A DNA stretch of 64,000 bases from Aaosphaeria pasadenensis (lineage: Eukaryota > Ascomycota > Dothideomycetes > Pleosporales). The position numbers and the translations under genes are program-made. How positions within the stretch are numbered: the first letter of the stretch is position 1; each line of letters opens with the position of its first letter. The notes beneath the pieces are model-generated. The model made no database searches and was not told where the DNA came from. It worked only from the letters and a program-made list of their open reading frames with translations. Positions 31,588-41,849 of this stretch are shown one piece after another. Location of the stretch: the NCBI GenBank assembly GCA_022813625.1, contig JAKLMB010000008.1, positions 1,302,001-1,366,000 on the forward strand, given 5' to 3'.

Positions 31588-32165
31588 GGAATCTGCGAGT
31601 TGCATCTGGGATGTGCCATCATAGCCGCATAATTGGCCTATGTGAAGAGGACTGTTGCATGGCAAGGGTGTGAGAGGCATTCTAAAAAAAGAATACAAAA
31701 GGGATTGCGTCTTGAATCAAGGCAACATGCGGAAGCAGGCACAAGGCCACAGCAGCGCCAAGACTTCAATGTTTGTTCGTCCCTCTCGGTTTTCACATAC
31801 GTCACAAATTGTATCCAGGTTAGCGCCAATCCCAGGAGCTGGCAGTTTGTGCTCATATGTGCGAAAACGCATCTAGTCAGTGGCGAGGCCTAGACCAACA
31901 ACCTTTGAAGCAAAATTATTGCCTGCGAAGCTAGCAAAAAGAGGGTTCTCATACACCCATGTACCTGGGCACCCTGCAACTGTCAAGCCCATTTACTGAA
32001 TACCAGACCAACTTCGATTGTAGCTTCTGAAAAGTCTCCCGGAGCTGCGTGTTTCTGCGTTTGAGCTCTTGATTTTCTTGTAAACGTTCTTTCACAATCC
32101 CCTGAGCATTTGTAGGGCAGCACCATATGGGCAAGTCAGGAGCAACATTCAAGCATAGTACTTAC
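31588..32165 (-). pseudogene. Coiled-coil family, copy B
   Basis: Aligned to copy A (4978-5345). On the minus strand an intron donor (GTAAGTACTATG, near 32165) precedes GIVKERLQENQELKRRN and TQLRETFQKLQSKLVWYS, a convincing amphipathic heptad segment. Copy B has about 54 bp (31981-32034) that copy A lacks, between GAGAC and TTGCAG. Downstream, CRVPRYMGV ends the frame, and the continuation lies in another frame (LLGLALTW, shared with copy A). It may be a working spliced gene whose exons I cannot resolve, or a relic. Confidence 0.4.
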
Positions 32166-33455
32166 CTATGTTCCCTTTTCCGTCGGTTTCTTAGGTTATG
32201 CCTCGGGAAATTGCAGGCTGTGTTGTTAGCTCTAACATCTCTGGGTCCTATTTGGAATTAAGGTCTTCTTCCTCCTTTGATAGAAGGTGTGAAAAGCGGT
32301 TGGACAAGTATTGGGCGGTCAGTTGCACTTTCCCGCATCGTGAACGCGATAAATAGTGTACAGCGTGCATGGATCATGATGAGAAGAGACATTCGCCCCG
32401 TTTCGAATGTAGCACCGAATTTCAAAGATGAAAAGGCAAGGCATGCGAGAGAGCGGGCCATCAAGCCACTCAACTTTTCAAGACGACAATGCATGCTACG
32501 TCGCAGCTTGCATTTCCCCCTTGGCGTTTCGGAAACACCCTCTCCACTGAAAGTCTACAGGTGGCTTCACAAGCAATGGCCTTGTCCACTCTCATCCTTG
32601 TGTCTCTTCCCCATATAGCTTCCTTACACCCGCTAGGTGATCAGCGAGCTAAGAAAAACTCGGCACATCGATTGCAAATTTCTCACGTCGCTCAAGCCTG
32701 TCTGCGATGGCGAAATCACACTCCGATTGCTTCGATCTTGAACTCTCTGGCTCCATAACTTTGTTCCAATATCTTACAGACTGGAGGATGCCCAAGGACC
32801 TTATTCGATCGATGATAGATAGGCAACCTGGCTGGGTAAAATTGAGCCCAGGACGAGAGCCGCATCATGTCGACTTACAAGAAAGCAAGGGGAGGCTGCA
32901 TACTGTACGTGAAGCTTTCTCTTATAGATTCAGAGCGTACTAGCACATTTCTCTTCGGTAGTACAACGTTCCGTTCACCTTTACCAACCAGCCTCCCGAG
33001 GACGACGTGACGTTGATATGCTCAAATGCAACTGCAGTGGAGCATGTAGCAAATCACCCTGTACCAACGACTTCTCCGAAAGAAGTCTGCGCAGATATTT
33101 CGGCATACAACACAACCAGCACGAAGACAATAAAGGTTTTGCTCCGTCACATAGTAGACAGACATGCAAGTAGAGACAGTGTACCCTATTCTAGGGCTGT
33201 TTTTAGGTGAGGCTACAAGAGTGCGGCCTTATACCAACCATGAAATGCCGCAGACAGAAATACTGAGCAGTTGTCCATGCAAGTACAACAACACTGTCTT
33301 TACAAAAACTTATAAAATGCAATCTTCTCCTGTAATTATTGATGGCTTAACTACCAACTTCTAGAAGCTGCTTTAAAACAAGTCTAGAGCTAAATAGTCC
33401 AAGACGTGTCGTCTCAGAATGCAAATGTAATTACTTAGTGTCCATTGGCAGCGTA
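32166..33455. other. Gene-poor stretch
   Basis: Open pieces at 32277-32618 and 32707-32943 are without motifs; the upstream exon of the coiled-coil family could lie at about 32180-32290 on the minus strand. Nothing else is supported. Confidence 0.4.
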
Positions 33456-33899
33456 CTAATTGTCTCGTTGAATTTGTTGAAGTCTGCTCAATAGATGGGC
33501 CAAGTCGAGATAACCGTCGACGTAGCCAAACTCGTACCAGTCAACCACAGTCTCGTCTCTGGTGGTCCGACTAAGAATTTCGCTTTGATCACCGTAGGAG
33601 TTGTTGACATTGCTATCGCTACTTCGAGGCGGTGTATCAAGTTTCGTCGTATCAACTCTTGTACCAAGTAGGAGGGTGCTTAACCAGGGCTTGCATCTCT
33701 TCCGAAGCATTTCTGCAGCGTCAGCTTTCATCTCACTTAAAACGACTGAATCTTTCAAATCATGCCGACTCTCTTGTATGCCCCTGCCCCCCCGGCTAAC
33801 TAATGCAAGCCACTTAAATGTAGTTAATGCTGCAGTAGCTTCCAGGGTGTAGTTTGTAGTTGCATGGCGGGAGTGAGCTTTGAGGAAATGACCTATCAT
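33456..33899 (-). pseudogene. FGYVDG family, truncated copy
   Basis: 147 codons from MIGHFLKAHSRHATT to a TAG at 33456. The C-terminal part TVVDWYEFGYVDGYLDLAHL and LQQIQRDN aligns with residues 40-80 of the gene at 15358. That gene continues GACAATCAGAAC, whereas here the sequence is GACAATTAGTAC, so a C-to-T change turns CAG into the stop. No similarity is detectable beyond it. The N-terminal 95 residues have no match in the window. Confidence 0.55.
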
Positions 33900-33971
33900 T
33901 ATTAACAGACATGATACTTCATATATGGCCTTTATTTGTCGGACTCTCCCGCCGTTCTATTTCAGCACACG

Positions 33972-34709
33972 ATGGCTCCCTCAATGAGGATTGATGACAT
34001 TTTATGTGCTCCTCACGTGCCGGCTTCAGAACCCGCGATTAAAGGGGCCGCGCTCTTTTCGACTGAGCCGCACTCGATCGACTCTTCTTGGACCGTTCCA
34101 TCCCCAAATGCGACGGCGTCCTCGGCCTTTCCGATTTTCTCGAATGCGACGACGTACTTGACTACTCCAAGATCAACTACTCCAACGTCCTTGACTGCTC
34201 CAACAGCGACCGCTCCAATATCGACTGCTCCAACAGCGACTACTCCAACATCAACTGCTCCAACGTCCTTGACTGCTCCAACAGCGACCGCTCCAATATC
34301 GACTGCTCCAACAGCGACTACTCCAACATCAACTGCTCCAACGTCCTTGACTGCTCCAACAGCGACCGCTCCAACATCAACTGCTCCGACGTCCTTGACC
34401 GCTCCGACATCCTTGAGAAAAAAGCCTGAAAAGCCCTTGAAATCAAAATCAAAATACCGCTGCCCTACTAAAGGCTGCAAAAGAGAGTATTCCTATTCGC
34501 ACAACCTAAATGTGCATATAAAAAATGGAAAGCATGGAGAGGCTGGTGCCAAGGATTGGGAAGAGGAGGAAGTTAAACAATTATGTAGCTTAGTAGAGCA
34601 AGGAAAAGACTGGCAGCAAATTTATCGTTTGTTGCCGGGTCGTTCACCTGGTTCCATTAATACTAAATACTCCAGAGAAGCCAAAAAGAAAAGGTCAAGA
34701 TATTCATAG
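33972..34709 (+). CDS. C2H2 zinc finger plus Myb/SANT protein with Thr/Ala/Pro repeats
   Basis: Single exon, 245 residues from ATG 33972 (MAPSMRIDDILC). Residues about 60-150 are TAPTS-type pentamers in 26-residue higher-order units (TSLTAPTATAPISTAPTATT then PTSTAP). A basic linker (KKPEKPLKSKSK) leads to one finger, CPTKGCKREYSYSHNLNVHI with the last His five residues on (C-X4-C-X12-H-X5-H). Then follows a Myb/SANT-like helix-turn-helix: DWEEEEVKQLCSLVEQGKDW with QQIYRLLPGRSPGSI after it, with the spaced Trp residues and the L-x-G-R turn of that family. The end is basic (KYSREAKKKRSRYS). It should be a nuclear DNA-binding protein. The frame is intact. Confidence 0.8.
   Translation: MAPSMRIDDILCAPHVPASEPAIKGAALFSTEPHSIDSSWTVPSPNATASSAFPIFSNATTYLTTPRSTTPTSLTAPTATAPISTAPTATTPTSTAPTSLTAPTATAPISTAPTATTPTSTAPTSLTAPTATAPTSTAPTSLTAPTSLRKKPEKPLKSKSKYRCPTKGCKREYSYSHNLNVHIKNGKHGEAGAKDWEEEEVKQLCSLVEQGKDWQQIYRLLPGRSPGSINTKYSREAKKKRSRYS
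34148..34418 (+). repeat. Coding minisatellite with 78-bp higher-order units
   Basis: CTTGACTGCTCCAACAGCGA and ATCGACTGCTCCAACAGCGA alternate in 15- and 18-bp base units that build two and a half nearly identical 78-bp blocks (26 residues each). All are multiples of three, preserving the frame of the C2H2-Myb gene. Confidence 0.9.
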
Positions 34710-36163
34710 GGTCATTACTAGTCATACAGCTGTAATGATTTGTGTTCCTTGACCCGCTCAGCGTTGCACACTACGTCTAGTCCACTCTACGCGTCAATGG
34801 AGGGGGGAGGGTCGCATCCAGAACCACAGAGGTGGACGGAGAATGGGGTTTCAAGGTTCCGACTGTTCGTAGTATCTAGTACTATTCAGTGCCTTTCGAG
34901 GAAAATAAGCCCGAGCTGGTTGGACAAAGTCTCGTTAGTGATTGAGTTTATGTTGATGGTATGTGTAAAAGGAGTTCCAGTGTTTCTTTTCACCAACGGC
35001 GCTGTTGCCGGTTCCCCCTCCCACATGGGTGCGAACATGATCACGTCTTAAAAGTGTCATCCCTGGCCCAGGCCGCATCTCTGTTCGGCGCCAAATCGAG
35101 CGAGAACGTCCAGCCGTTGGTGTAGCCTTACCTCCCTGCTGCCATTCCGTTTCGCAGCGACTGACAGCTTCCTTGGTGACACAGGTCAGAATCGAGCGAG
35201 AACATCCGGCCACCATTAGACTCCCAACAATAACTAGTGTAGCTTTCCTCTCCCTGCTGCCATTCTATGCCAGCGACTGACCACTAGCTTGGTGACACTG
35301 ACGGCGGAGCAAGACGACCTCATGATCGGGTCTCGTTTTTGGCAACTCGTACGCCTCCTTCGTTCTCTTCTGGTAGCAACGAATCATCCTCAGCGGAATG
35401 CGCAAGGGAGATTCTCCCCTTGGCATATATAAATCCTGAACATTCTTCACATTGGTTCAGTACATGAACAACAATTTGTCTTGCTGCACTTCAGTATGTC
35501 GTCCTTAAGTGTGTCATCTGTTGCAAACAATACCCGGAGTTTATCTCCTGTGAGTTCGTTTGATGATTTAACACCTTCTTTGCCTGGTGGATATCCACTC
35601 GTGGCGAGTCTGATGGTACGTGGTGAATTGGTCTCCAAAGACTATGTTGTGCCGCTGTATGAAACCGAGATTGCAGAGATCTAGTCTGCTGTTATTGGGT
35701 TTAGACGTGAGTCTCAATTAGACATAACTACTACATATTAATACCCGTCATAGTTTCTGGTAGTGATGCCAGGAGGCGGAGAAATTTAGTATTGACCAAC
35801 AATGTAGTACCAATTATTTTCATTCTAATCCAGCACTTCACTTCCTTTGTCATTGAATCCAAAATATGTCGAGCCACTAGCATGTGGCGCAGGTGCCAAG
35901 CAGTTTGTCGAGACACGTGACTTAGATGACGTGGTAAGGCGGGGCAGTTGTGGGCTGTTTTTCTTTGACGAAGCAATTCCCGGCCAAAAGTCAGAGTCGA
36001 CACCGTTTTGATTGAGGAATCTATTAGTATGTGTGAAGCCTTCCTGTTTATTCCTACTGGGTTCCTAACTGATATTCACTGTAGATAGCCTGTTTGCCCG
36101 CGGACGTTGATAACCTGACATTCTCCCCGTTGTTGCGTTGACGAACTCATTACTCCAATTCCT
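34710..36163. other. Gene-poor stretch with a possible small gene at 35493-35684
   Basis: A 63-codon frame from ATG 35493 (MSSLSVSSVANNTRSLSPVS) has protein-like composition and a GTACGT inside it that could be a donor, but no partner exon was found. A duplicated phrase (GAATCGAGCGAGAACATCCG near 35190, AATCGAGCGAGAACGTCC near 35094) is a local repeat. Nothing else is supported. Confidence 0.35.
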
Positions 36164-36562
36164 ATGGGCGTGGAGAAGATCAAATGGAATAAAGCCGCTG
36201 ATGTAGGGATTGATGAGGCTGAGGTCATTGAAGTATTTAAGAAAGAGGTAGAACTAGCGGATACAAGAAGTGATTATAGAGCTGACACGTTACAGACTAG
36301 ACAACTTAATGAAAACTTTACATTCTCCTGGTTCGATCACGATGACGCTGAAAAGGTCTTCCCCCCCAAAGATGTCTCGGCCATTGTTGTAGATGTACGA
36401 CGCAGAACTGCAGCGATTAGGATTTTCGAGACGAAGGACAATGTATACCTTGCCGGAGTTGGAACGGAAGAGGCTGGCAAATTGGTAATAGTACCATGGC
36501 AGACCGACTGGTTCTATTACTGTACAGGATCGCCTCATGTTGGTCATATATCGAAGGCTTAG
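36164..36562 (+). CDS. Unknown 132-residue protein
   Basis: Single frame starting MGVEKIKWNKAADVG, acidic at first (EAEVIEVFKKEVELADTRSD), then a beta-rich part (VSAIVVDVRRRTAAIRIFET, LVIVPWQTDWFYYC). No domain recognised and no signal peptide. It is tail-to-tail with the minus-strand gene ending at 36591, only 28 bp away, which suggests both ends are real. Confidence 0.5.
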   Translation: MGVEKIKWNKAADVGIDEAEVIEVFKKEVELADTRSDYRADTLQTRQLNENFTFSWFDHDDAEKVFPPKDVSAIVVDVRRRTAAIRIFETKDNVYLAGVGTEEAGKLVIVPWQTDWFYYCTGSPHVGHISKA

Positions 36563-36590
36563 ACTGAATCATGATCCAGTAGCTTTCCTT

Positions 36591-37383
36591 CTACATGATT
36601 CGTTTGCGTTTATAAGAAAATTTCATGCTTAAATCCTCGGGGATCGCAAAATTGATGAATGCTGGGACATCTGTAGCAAATGGAATAGTCAGGGTAAAGA
36701 TGGTTGAGTCCGAGTTTGATTCGTTCAAGGCTTCCATTACGTCTGCGATGGATAAATAATATACTCTTCCTGCAAGGCTGACTACAACATGTTATAAGGC
36801 GACTACGGATTTGGAGGCGCAGACTTACCTTCTTGCTGGTCTGAAAAGTTAACATTGGAATTAGGCCGTTCTTCTTGCTGGTGAATTTCGATAGTCCCTT
36901 GGATGACATCCGGAATACTTTGGTCTATCTATTGTGAGTATGACATTAATCTATTGTGGTACTCTGCCTACCTTTCAACATTTGCGGCAGATTTGGGTAT
37001 TTATTTAAGAGCTTTTGCGTTACTTGCTCAATCGATGCTGGTATTGTTCTTGCATTCCACCAGTCCTTGACAGCTTGGTGCTGAATGACATGCGAAATCG
37101 CACCCGTCTTCGTCACTGACACGGCCATTGCATGCAAGGCGAAAGCCGAGGGAGCAATGCTGAACATCCATCTTAGATGTTTCCGAGCTCGTTTTCGTAA
37201 GTTGATTTGAGTTCTACTATACCCAGCAGCATCTTCACAAAAGAGATAATAGACCTGCTCAAATGAACTTTGCTGATTCGGGTGCAGGTTTGAAGTTGCT
37301 TCAAAATTTGTGAGCTCTTCTCCAAGCCGATTCAACAGCCAACTAGTCAAGTTCTTCCTAGACGTTCCGTGCCTGGCAGGCAT
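36591..37383 (-). CDS. Unknown three-exon protein, 228 residues
   Basis: Exons 37383-36972, 36924-36829 and 36769-36591, with introns of 47 bp (GTAGGC...GATAG) and 59 bp (GTAAGT...TTGCAG). The three reading frames join in phase into one protein: MPARHGTSRKNLTSWLLNRL..., a helical, basic middle (INLRKRARKHLRWMFSIAPS), an acidic exon 2 (IEIHQQEERPNSNVNFSDQQ) and a C-terminus with FTLTIPFATDVPAFINFAIP ending SYKRKRIM. The coherence across two introns is good evidence for a working gene. An upstream in-frame ATG at 37722 would add a Cys-rich translation of the 9-bp repeat; I consider that untranslated. No domain recognised. Confidence 0.65.
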
Positions 37384-37453
37384 TGATGGCGACAAGCGGG
37401 GTCGGGAAAACGAGAAATGAACCAGGTGGCCAACAGAGCGGTGGGCAGCTGTA

Positions 37454-37686
37454 ATGAACGCAACGAACGCAACGAACGCAACGAACGCAACGAACGCAAC
37501 GAACGCAACGCAATGAACACAATGAAGGCAGTGAAGGCAGTGAAGGCAGTGAAGGCAGTGAAGGCAGTGAAGGCAGTGAAGGCAGTGAAGGCAGTGAAGG
37601 CAGTGAACGCAGTGAACGCAACGAACGCAACGAACGCAACGAACGCAACGAACGCAACGAACGCAACGAACGCAACGCAACAAACG
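37454..37686. repeat. 9-bp tandem repeat in three blocks
   Basis: About five units of GCAACGAAC, then about nine of GCAGTGAAG, then about seven of GCAACGAAC, with intermediate units (GCAATGAAC, GCAGTGAAC) at both block borders. It lies about 70 bp upstream of ATG 37383 on the minus strand. Confidence 0.9.
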
Positions 37687-37849
37687 CAACTTGGCCACGG
37701 CAAGCGAAACAGTACGCGACATGGGGACGCGCTAAACCGCAAACAGGAAGGTCCTCCTTTAGAAAGATTGGTCGAAGGAATGCATGAGGAGAAATTGCCA
37801 ATCAAGGCTATCAATCCGTACAATCTCTTACGTTGAGTGACTACCAAAT

Positions 37850-39323
37850 GCAGCATATCCCTGACGGTCACTAGTACAACACCGTCTGTGAAAGTTACAT
37901 GCCGCAACATGCATTTCAGTCGTCGAGGACCATAGAGGTCAAAGTTAGCTTTGCGCTAGTGCAATTCTAGTCTAGACGTAAAAGAAGGCTGCGCGCCAGG
38001 GGCGGGGCTTGGCCTTGATTTTATGTAAGCATCGTCCTCATGTCCATGCCGAGTATCGTCATTCGGCTTCGAAGTGTAGTCTCACCCGCCAACTGCTGTA
38101 GCTTTTCATAGCAGCGAAGTTTTTTGAGTAGTGCTCTTTTTTGGGTTTTGAACTTTTCTGGGGTTACGCCTAGAGATTCAAGGCCTTTGTAAATGTCACC
38201 TTGTCATGAAGCGGCTTGAGTATCAGTTTAAGCTTCGCAACATTTCCATCGCCCAGTAACCGCTCAACGTCTGACTATACAGTAGGGAGCACCACAGGCA
38301 CGACCCGCAATCAGTGAATAGGTAGGAAAAGTTAGATATTTCTCTCTGTCGATAGGCTTCCGAGGTTGGTGGATGATGCCTTGATCTCTCTCGGCAGCCC
38401 TGATCGATCTATCTATGCCCTGCCTAATGCTTTTCCCCATACACGTAACCCCCGAATAGCCTCACCTATCCTGCTACACTACAGTACTCAATTTTCCATC
38501 GGGCAAATTGACAAGGTAAACCAAGTCAACTTCTTCTCAACTCTTTCTATACATAGTTTTTTACGAAGGTCGTACTCCGTACTTGACCAACCTGCCGGTC
38601 AATCCGCAGTTGATCATCGGTCGAATCATCGTCTACACCATGATAAATGTGTGGTCATCGGCGTGGGGCATATCAGCTGTACAACCTACATCTTTGCTTC
38701 GGTGTCGAAAAGTTGAGATGACTGAAGCGTGTCAGCCTTGAGACTTCCGGTGAGCACGTAGAGGAAATTGAAGCCTTATGCTTCAACAGGCGGCCTGGCC
38801 ACACTCTATTATATAGAAGGCTGTCTCCTTTAATTCTATGACTTCTCTATAATCTTTCCCCAAAATCTATACACTATACAAGTGTGGCCACAATCCGTTT
38901 CTCTCCAAACTGTGTTGCGCACACACGCATGACCAGAGCCGGCAGTCACGCGTCCACCAACCATGCTTGACGGCGGTATCACTGCGGGGATATCCCGTCC
39001 TCGGAGAGTCTGTCGTCTTGCCATTATCATAGTCCCATCAGATCGGCCAATGAAACAATGATCTGTTATCTCTTCCCGTCCCAGTCGTGTTGTCCTGGGC
39101 ATGTTGTCAGAACTGGGAGGCTTTCTCGCTCATGGTGCGAGGTAACCTACACTAGGATTCATGCGTACTACGCCCACGCTACCCCATATTCGCAGATCGA
39201 GCACTAACCCCCTATTTACCTTTTCAGGCATGCCAAAACACCTAAAGCGATTTCGTATTCCTATCTCATTCCCGTTCCTGCACCTGAGCATTCCTCGCAG
39301 CTGATACCTTCTTTCATCGACTT
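37850..39323. other. Gene-poor stretch with a piece of repeat R2
   Basis: CGGCAGCCCTGATCGATCTA at 38394 and CCGAATAGCCTCACCTA near 38450 belong to repeat R2. Frames at 38366-38716 and 38836-39102 show no motif. Nothing else is supported. Confidence 0.45.
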
Positions 39324-40572
39324 ATGAGAGGATTCATTTGTTTATGGCCGGTCAACTCCCAACATGACCACGAAAACTTCGTCCGAAATAGAATTATAGC
39401 TCTGCCTCTGTTTGTCAGACAGGCATTTCTTGACGCTATGGGCGTCGAATTCAATCCATACAGCACATGCAGCTCAGGTATACAGACCCTTGACATCCAA
39501 GAATCTTGTTAATCTATTTCTACAGTATGCTCTGAAATGCTGGTCCAGTCGCTTTTGGCTTGTAATTATCCGCGTTTTGCTTTTCAGCAGTGCCAAAACA
39601 TTGTGTTCAGCGAATTTATGTGGCAGGCAGTGTTCTGGGATGAACTGCAGAGAGGGATTGCTGTCCGCGTTATACGAGACATATTTCAAGGTGTAACTTC
39701 TCACATGCACGGATTTCAATATTTGTGCAATGTGTGGTACACTGAGAATTATGTTGACGAGAAATACGACATTACGAGCATTCTTAAAGCCAGATTTCAG
39801 CATGCCCTACAGTGTATAGATGAAAGGATTATCACAGACACTGTGAGTGAAATTATTGGATACAGTAGAATGGAGTGTCTTCACGGATTCGATGATAGCC
39901 GTCGGGCACAGGAATCTAGTAAGTATTCTTCCGTAATCGTGCACTGTCTACTGACTTGTCGTTGCCCGCGACTTGATGTTTCAGATCATAAATACCCCAG
40001 GATGCTTGGACCGACTCCTGGGTGCTCAAAACCTGTCCGCTCGTGCTAGAAGCGTGATTCGGTTACTTCATAACAATATCGGAGCAATATTATCGAGGCT
40101 CTCCCCAGAGGGCTCCATTATTCGGCATCCTCGGGCTTCTATAAGCAGTACAGCTTTTACCCTCAATTTCCCGGCGAAACGCCTTGCCAGCGGATTCAAT
40201 AAGCTCCCAGGCACAATACTGCGCACTATCCTTGTGAAGTATATCAAGTTTCGCGAGCCATCGATTACTTGTACGCACCCATATCTTGGAGGGGTACCAG
40301 TTTGGTGGTGGCCGCCAAACATAAAATTTAGCGATCCAACTCTCCTATCGAAAGATGAGAAAGCACGCTTATGTGCCAGGATTATGCTCATGCCTTCTCT
40401 GGAAGTTAACTATATCGAAACACTCAAGAAGATCGCATACGACTGTGCCGGGCCGTCGGGAATTCTCATACAGTCGGAGATGTTTACATTAGCTGGCTTT
40501 TGCCAACGCCGTCTCGCACAGGCTTTGGGACATCTGCAGCTCAGACAGGACGGTACTTGTGTTATTTTATGA
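39324..40572 (+). CDS. Unknown three-exon protein, about 372 residues
   Basis: Exon 1 39324-39477 (MRGFICLWPVNSQHDHENF), intron 48 bp (GTATAC...TTCTACAG), exon 2 39526-39918, intron 2 with donor GTAAGTATTC at 39919, exon 3 ending at 40572. For intron 2 the acceptor at 40000 (CCCCAG) keeps the long downstream frame; the closer acceptor at 39984 (TTTCAG) would end the protein after about 20 codons. The product is helix-rich (FMWQAVFWDELQRGIAVRVI; LSARARSVIRLLHNNIGAIL) and ends with AQALGHLQLRQDG. I do not recognise a domain. Confidence 0.55.
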
Positions 40573-40905
40573 GGTATTCTAGGTGTGGTAGAGGAGTCGA
40601 TGTATCTTTTTCATAGAAATTGTATCTGAGTCTGCAACAAATCAATTTCTGACGAAGGCTAGACCAATCCAAATGTGGGGACAAAAGCCCTCACCGATCT
40701 GAGTCTCTGTGCAGAGAACGGATGAGTGTGTTGGCCGTACGAGATCCAGGGACTTCGTTATGTTGGATGAGACGCGGCCGGAGTAGCCGGGTATGCGCAC
40801 GTTTTATCTGTTGCGTAATAGCAGGTTTACATTGGGAGAAAGCAAATCACAACAACTTCATCAGTATTGGAGCAATTACTGCGCAGAGTGTCTTGCTTAA
40901 TACAA

Positions 40906-41840
40906 TTAAATCCACCATTCCTTGCAACCAAAATCTCTCGCCAACTGTCTAGTGTCCACAGTAAAACGAACTCCCTTCAATGGCTCACATGGGCCAATTC
41001 CAAGCTTTGCAACCAGGGCCGTCAAATACCTCCGCGGAGCAAGATGTAGATAGTTTTCTGATATCTTCATCGCATGATTGAGCCGGGCGGTGATTGTCAG
41101 ATCATCTGGCGATGTATCCAATACTCTAACAAAGACTTCCAGAACGCCTAAACCAATGACGTCTTTTTCTTGTAAGCTTTGCTTGTGTGCGGTGATTTCC
41201 TGGCTTAAATGGACGAGTATAAACTGGCGCAATTCAATAAGTGCGTCTACACTATTGTTAGTACCTTTAATTAATGGTGCCTAGTGAACGTACCCAGCGA
41301 ATCACTTCTTTGTAATTGTTCTTTTCCATGCGGGTTGTCAAGCCAGCACGATTCTTTCTCGATGACAAGATTTGACGCAAGAAATGAAGCTGACTTGAGA
41401 ATCATGCTCTGGGTTCCGAAAGAGCAAGTCATAAACAGCCACTGGCACCAATTGTTCTGACAAATATCAAGCCAGTTATGCGAAAGGACGAATGGCCTCA
41501 TCAAAGCGGTATCGATCCTCCAGTACGAGAATATGCGTGCCATCTCTTTCAATTGCTCCAGTGGCGATGTAGAAAGGGTATCGTCAATTTGGTGATGAAG
41601 TATACGAAGAACTTGGCGAAAAGCAACCACATCAAAGTCCTTGTTCTCTTCTCTAAAGCATGGAAATAAATTCATGACCCCGCTGTTAACTCGAAACACG
41701 TGTCGTTTCTCTTCACTTAGAAGAACAATTTCGTGATCTGCCCCTTCGACAATGCATTCTGTGTCCGGGAAAGCCCCAACCTTTTCTGGTCGCGGTGATG
41801 GGTCCCAGTCCGCTTTTCTTTTGGCGCTTCCGTCAGTCAT
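40906..41840 (-). CDS. BTB/POZ-like protein
   Basis: Exon 1 starts MTDGSAKRKADWDPSPRPEK and contains a BTB-like fold: DHEIVLLSEEKRHVFRVNSG (strand-strand, then a helix), then FRQVLRILHHQID and LEQLKEMARIFSYWRIDTAL, as in fungal BTB proteins where the hydrophobic helix around an L-x-x-L-H segment and the A-x-x-Y-x-I pattern are typical. A second exon (about 41270 to 40906) continues VDALIELRQFILVHLSQEIT to the stop. The junction lies between 41260 and 41300; a GTACGT donor and a CTAACAATAG acceptor are present but the phase does not fit them simply. BTB proteins dimerise and often serve as Cul3 adaptors or transcription cofactors; which applies here is unknown. Confidence 0.6.
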
Positions 41841-41849
41841 GATGGTGGT

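Noticed and set aside
37347..37910. Cys/His-rich or Ala/Phe-rich proteins encoded by the 9-bp repeat on both strands
   Set aside because: A 9-bp unit without stops is open in all frames; nothing distinguishes any of them, and the spliced gene starts downstream.
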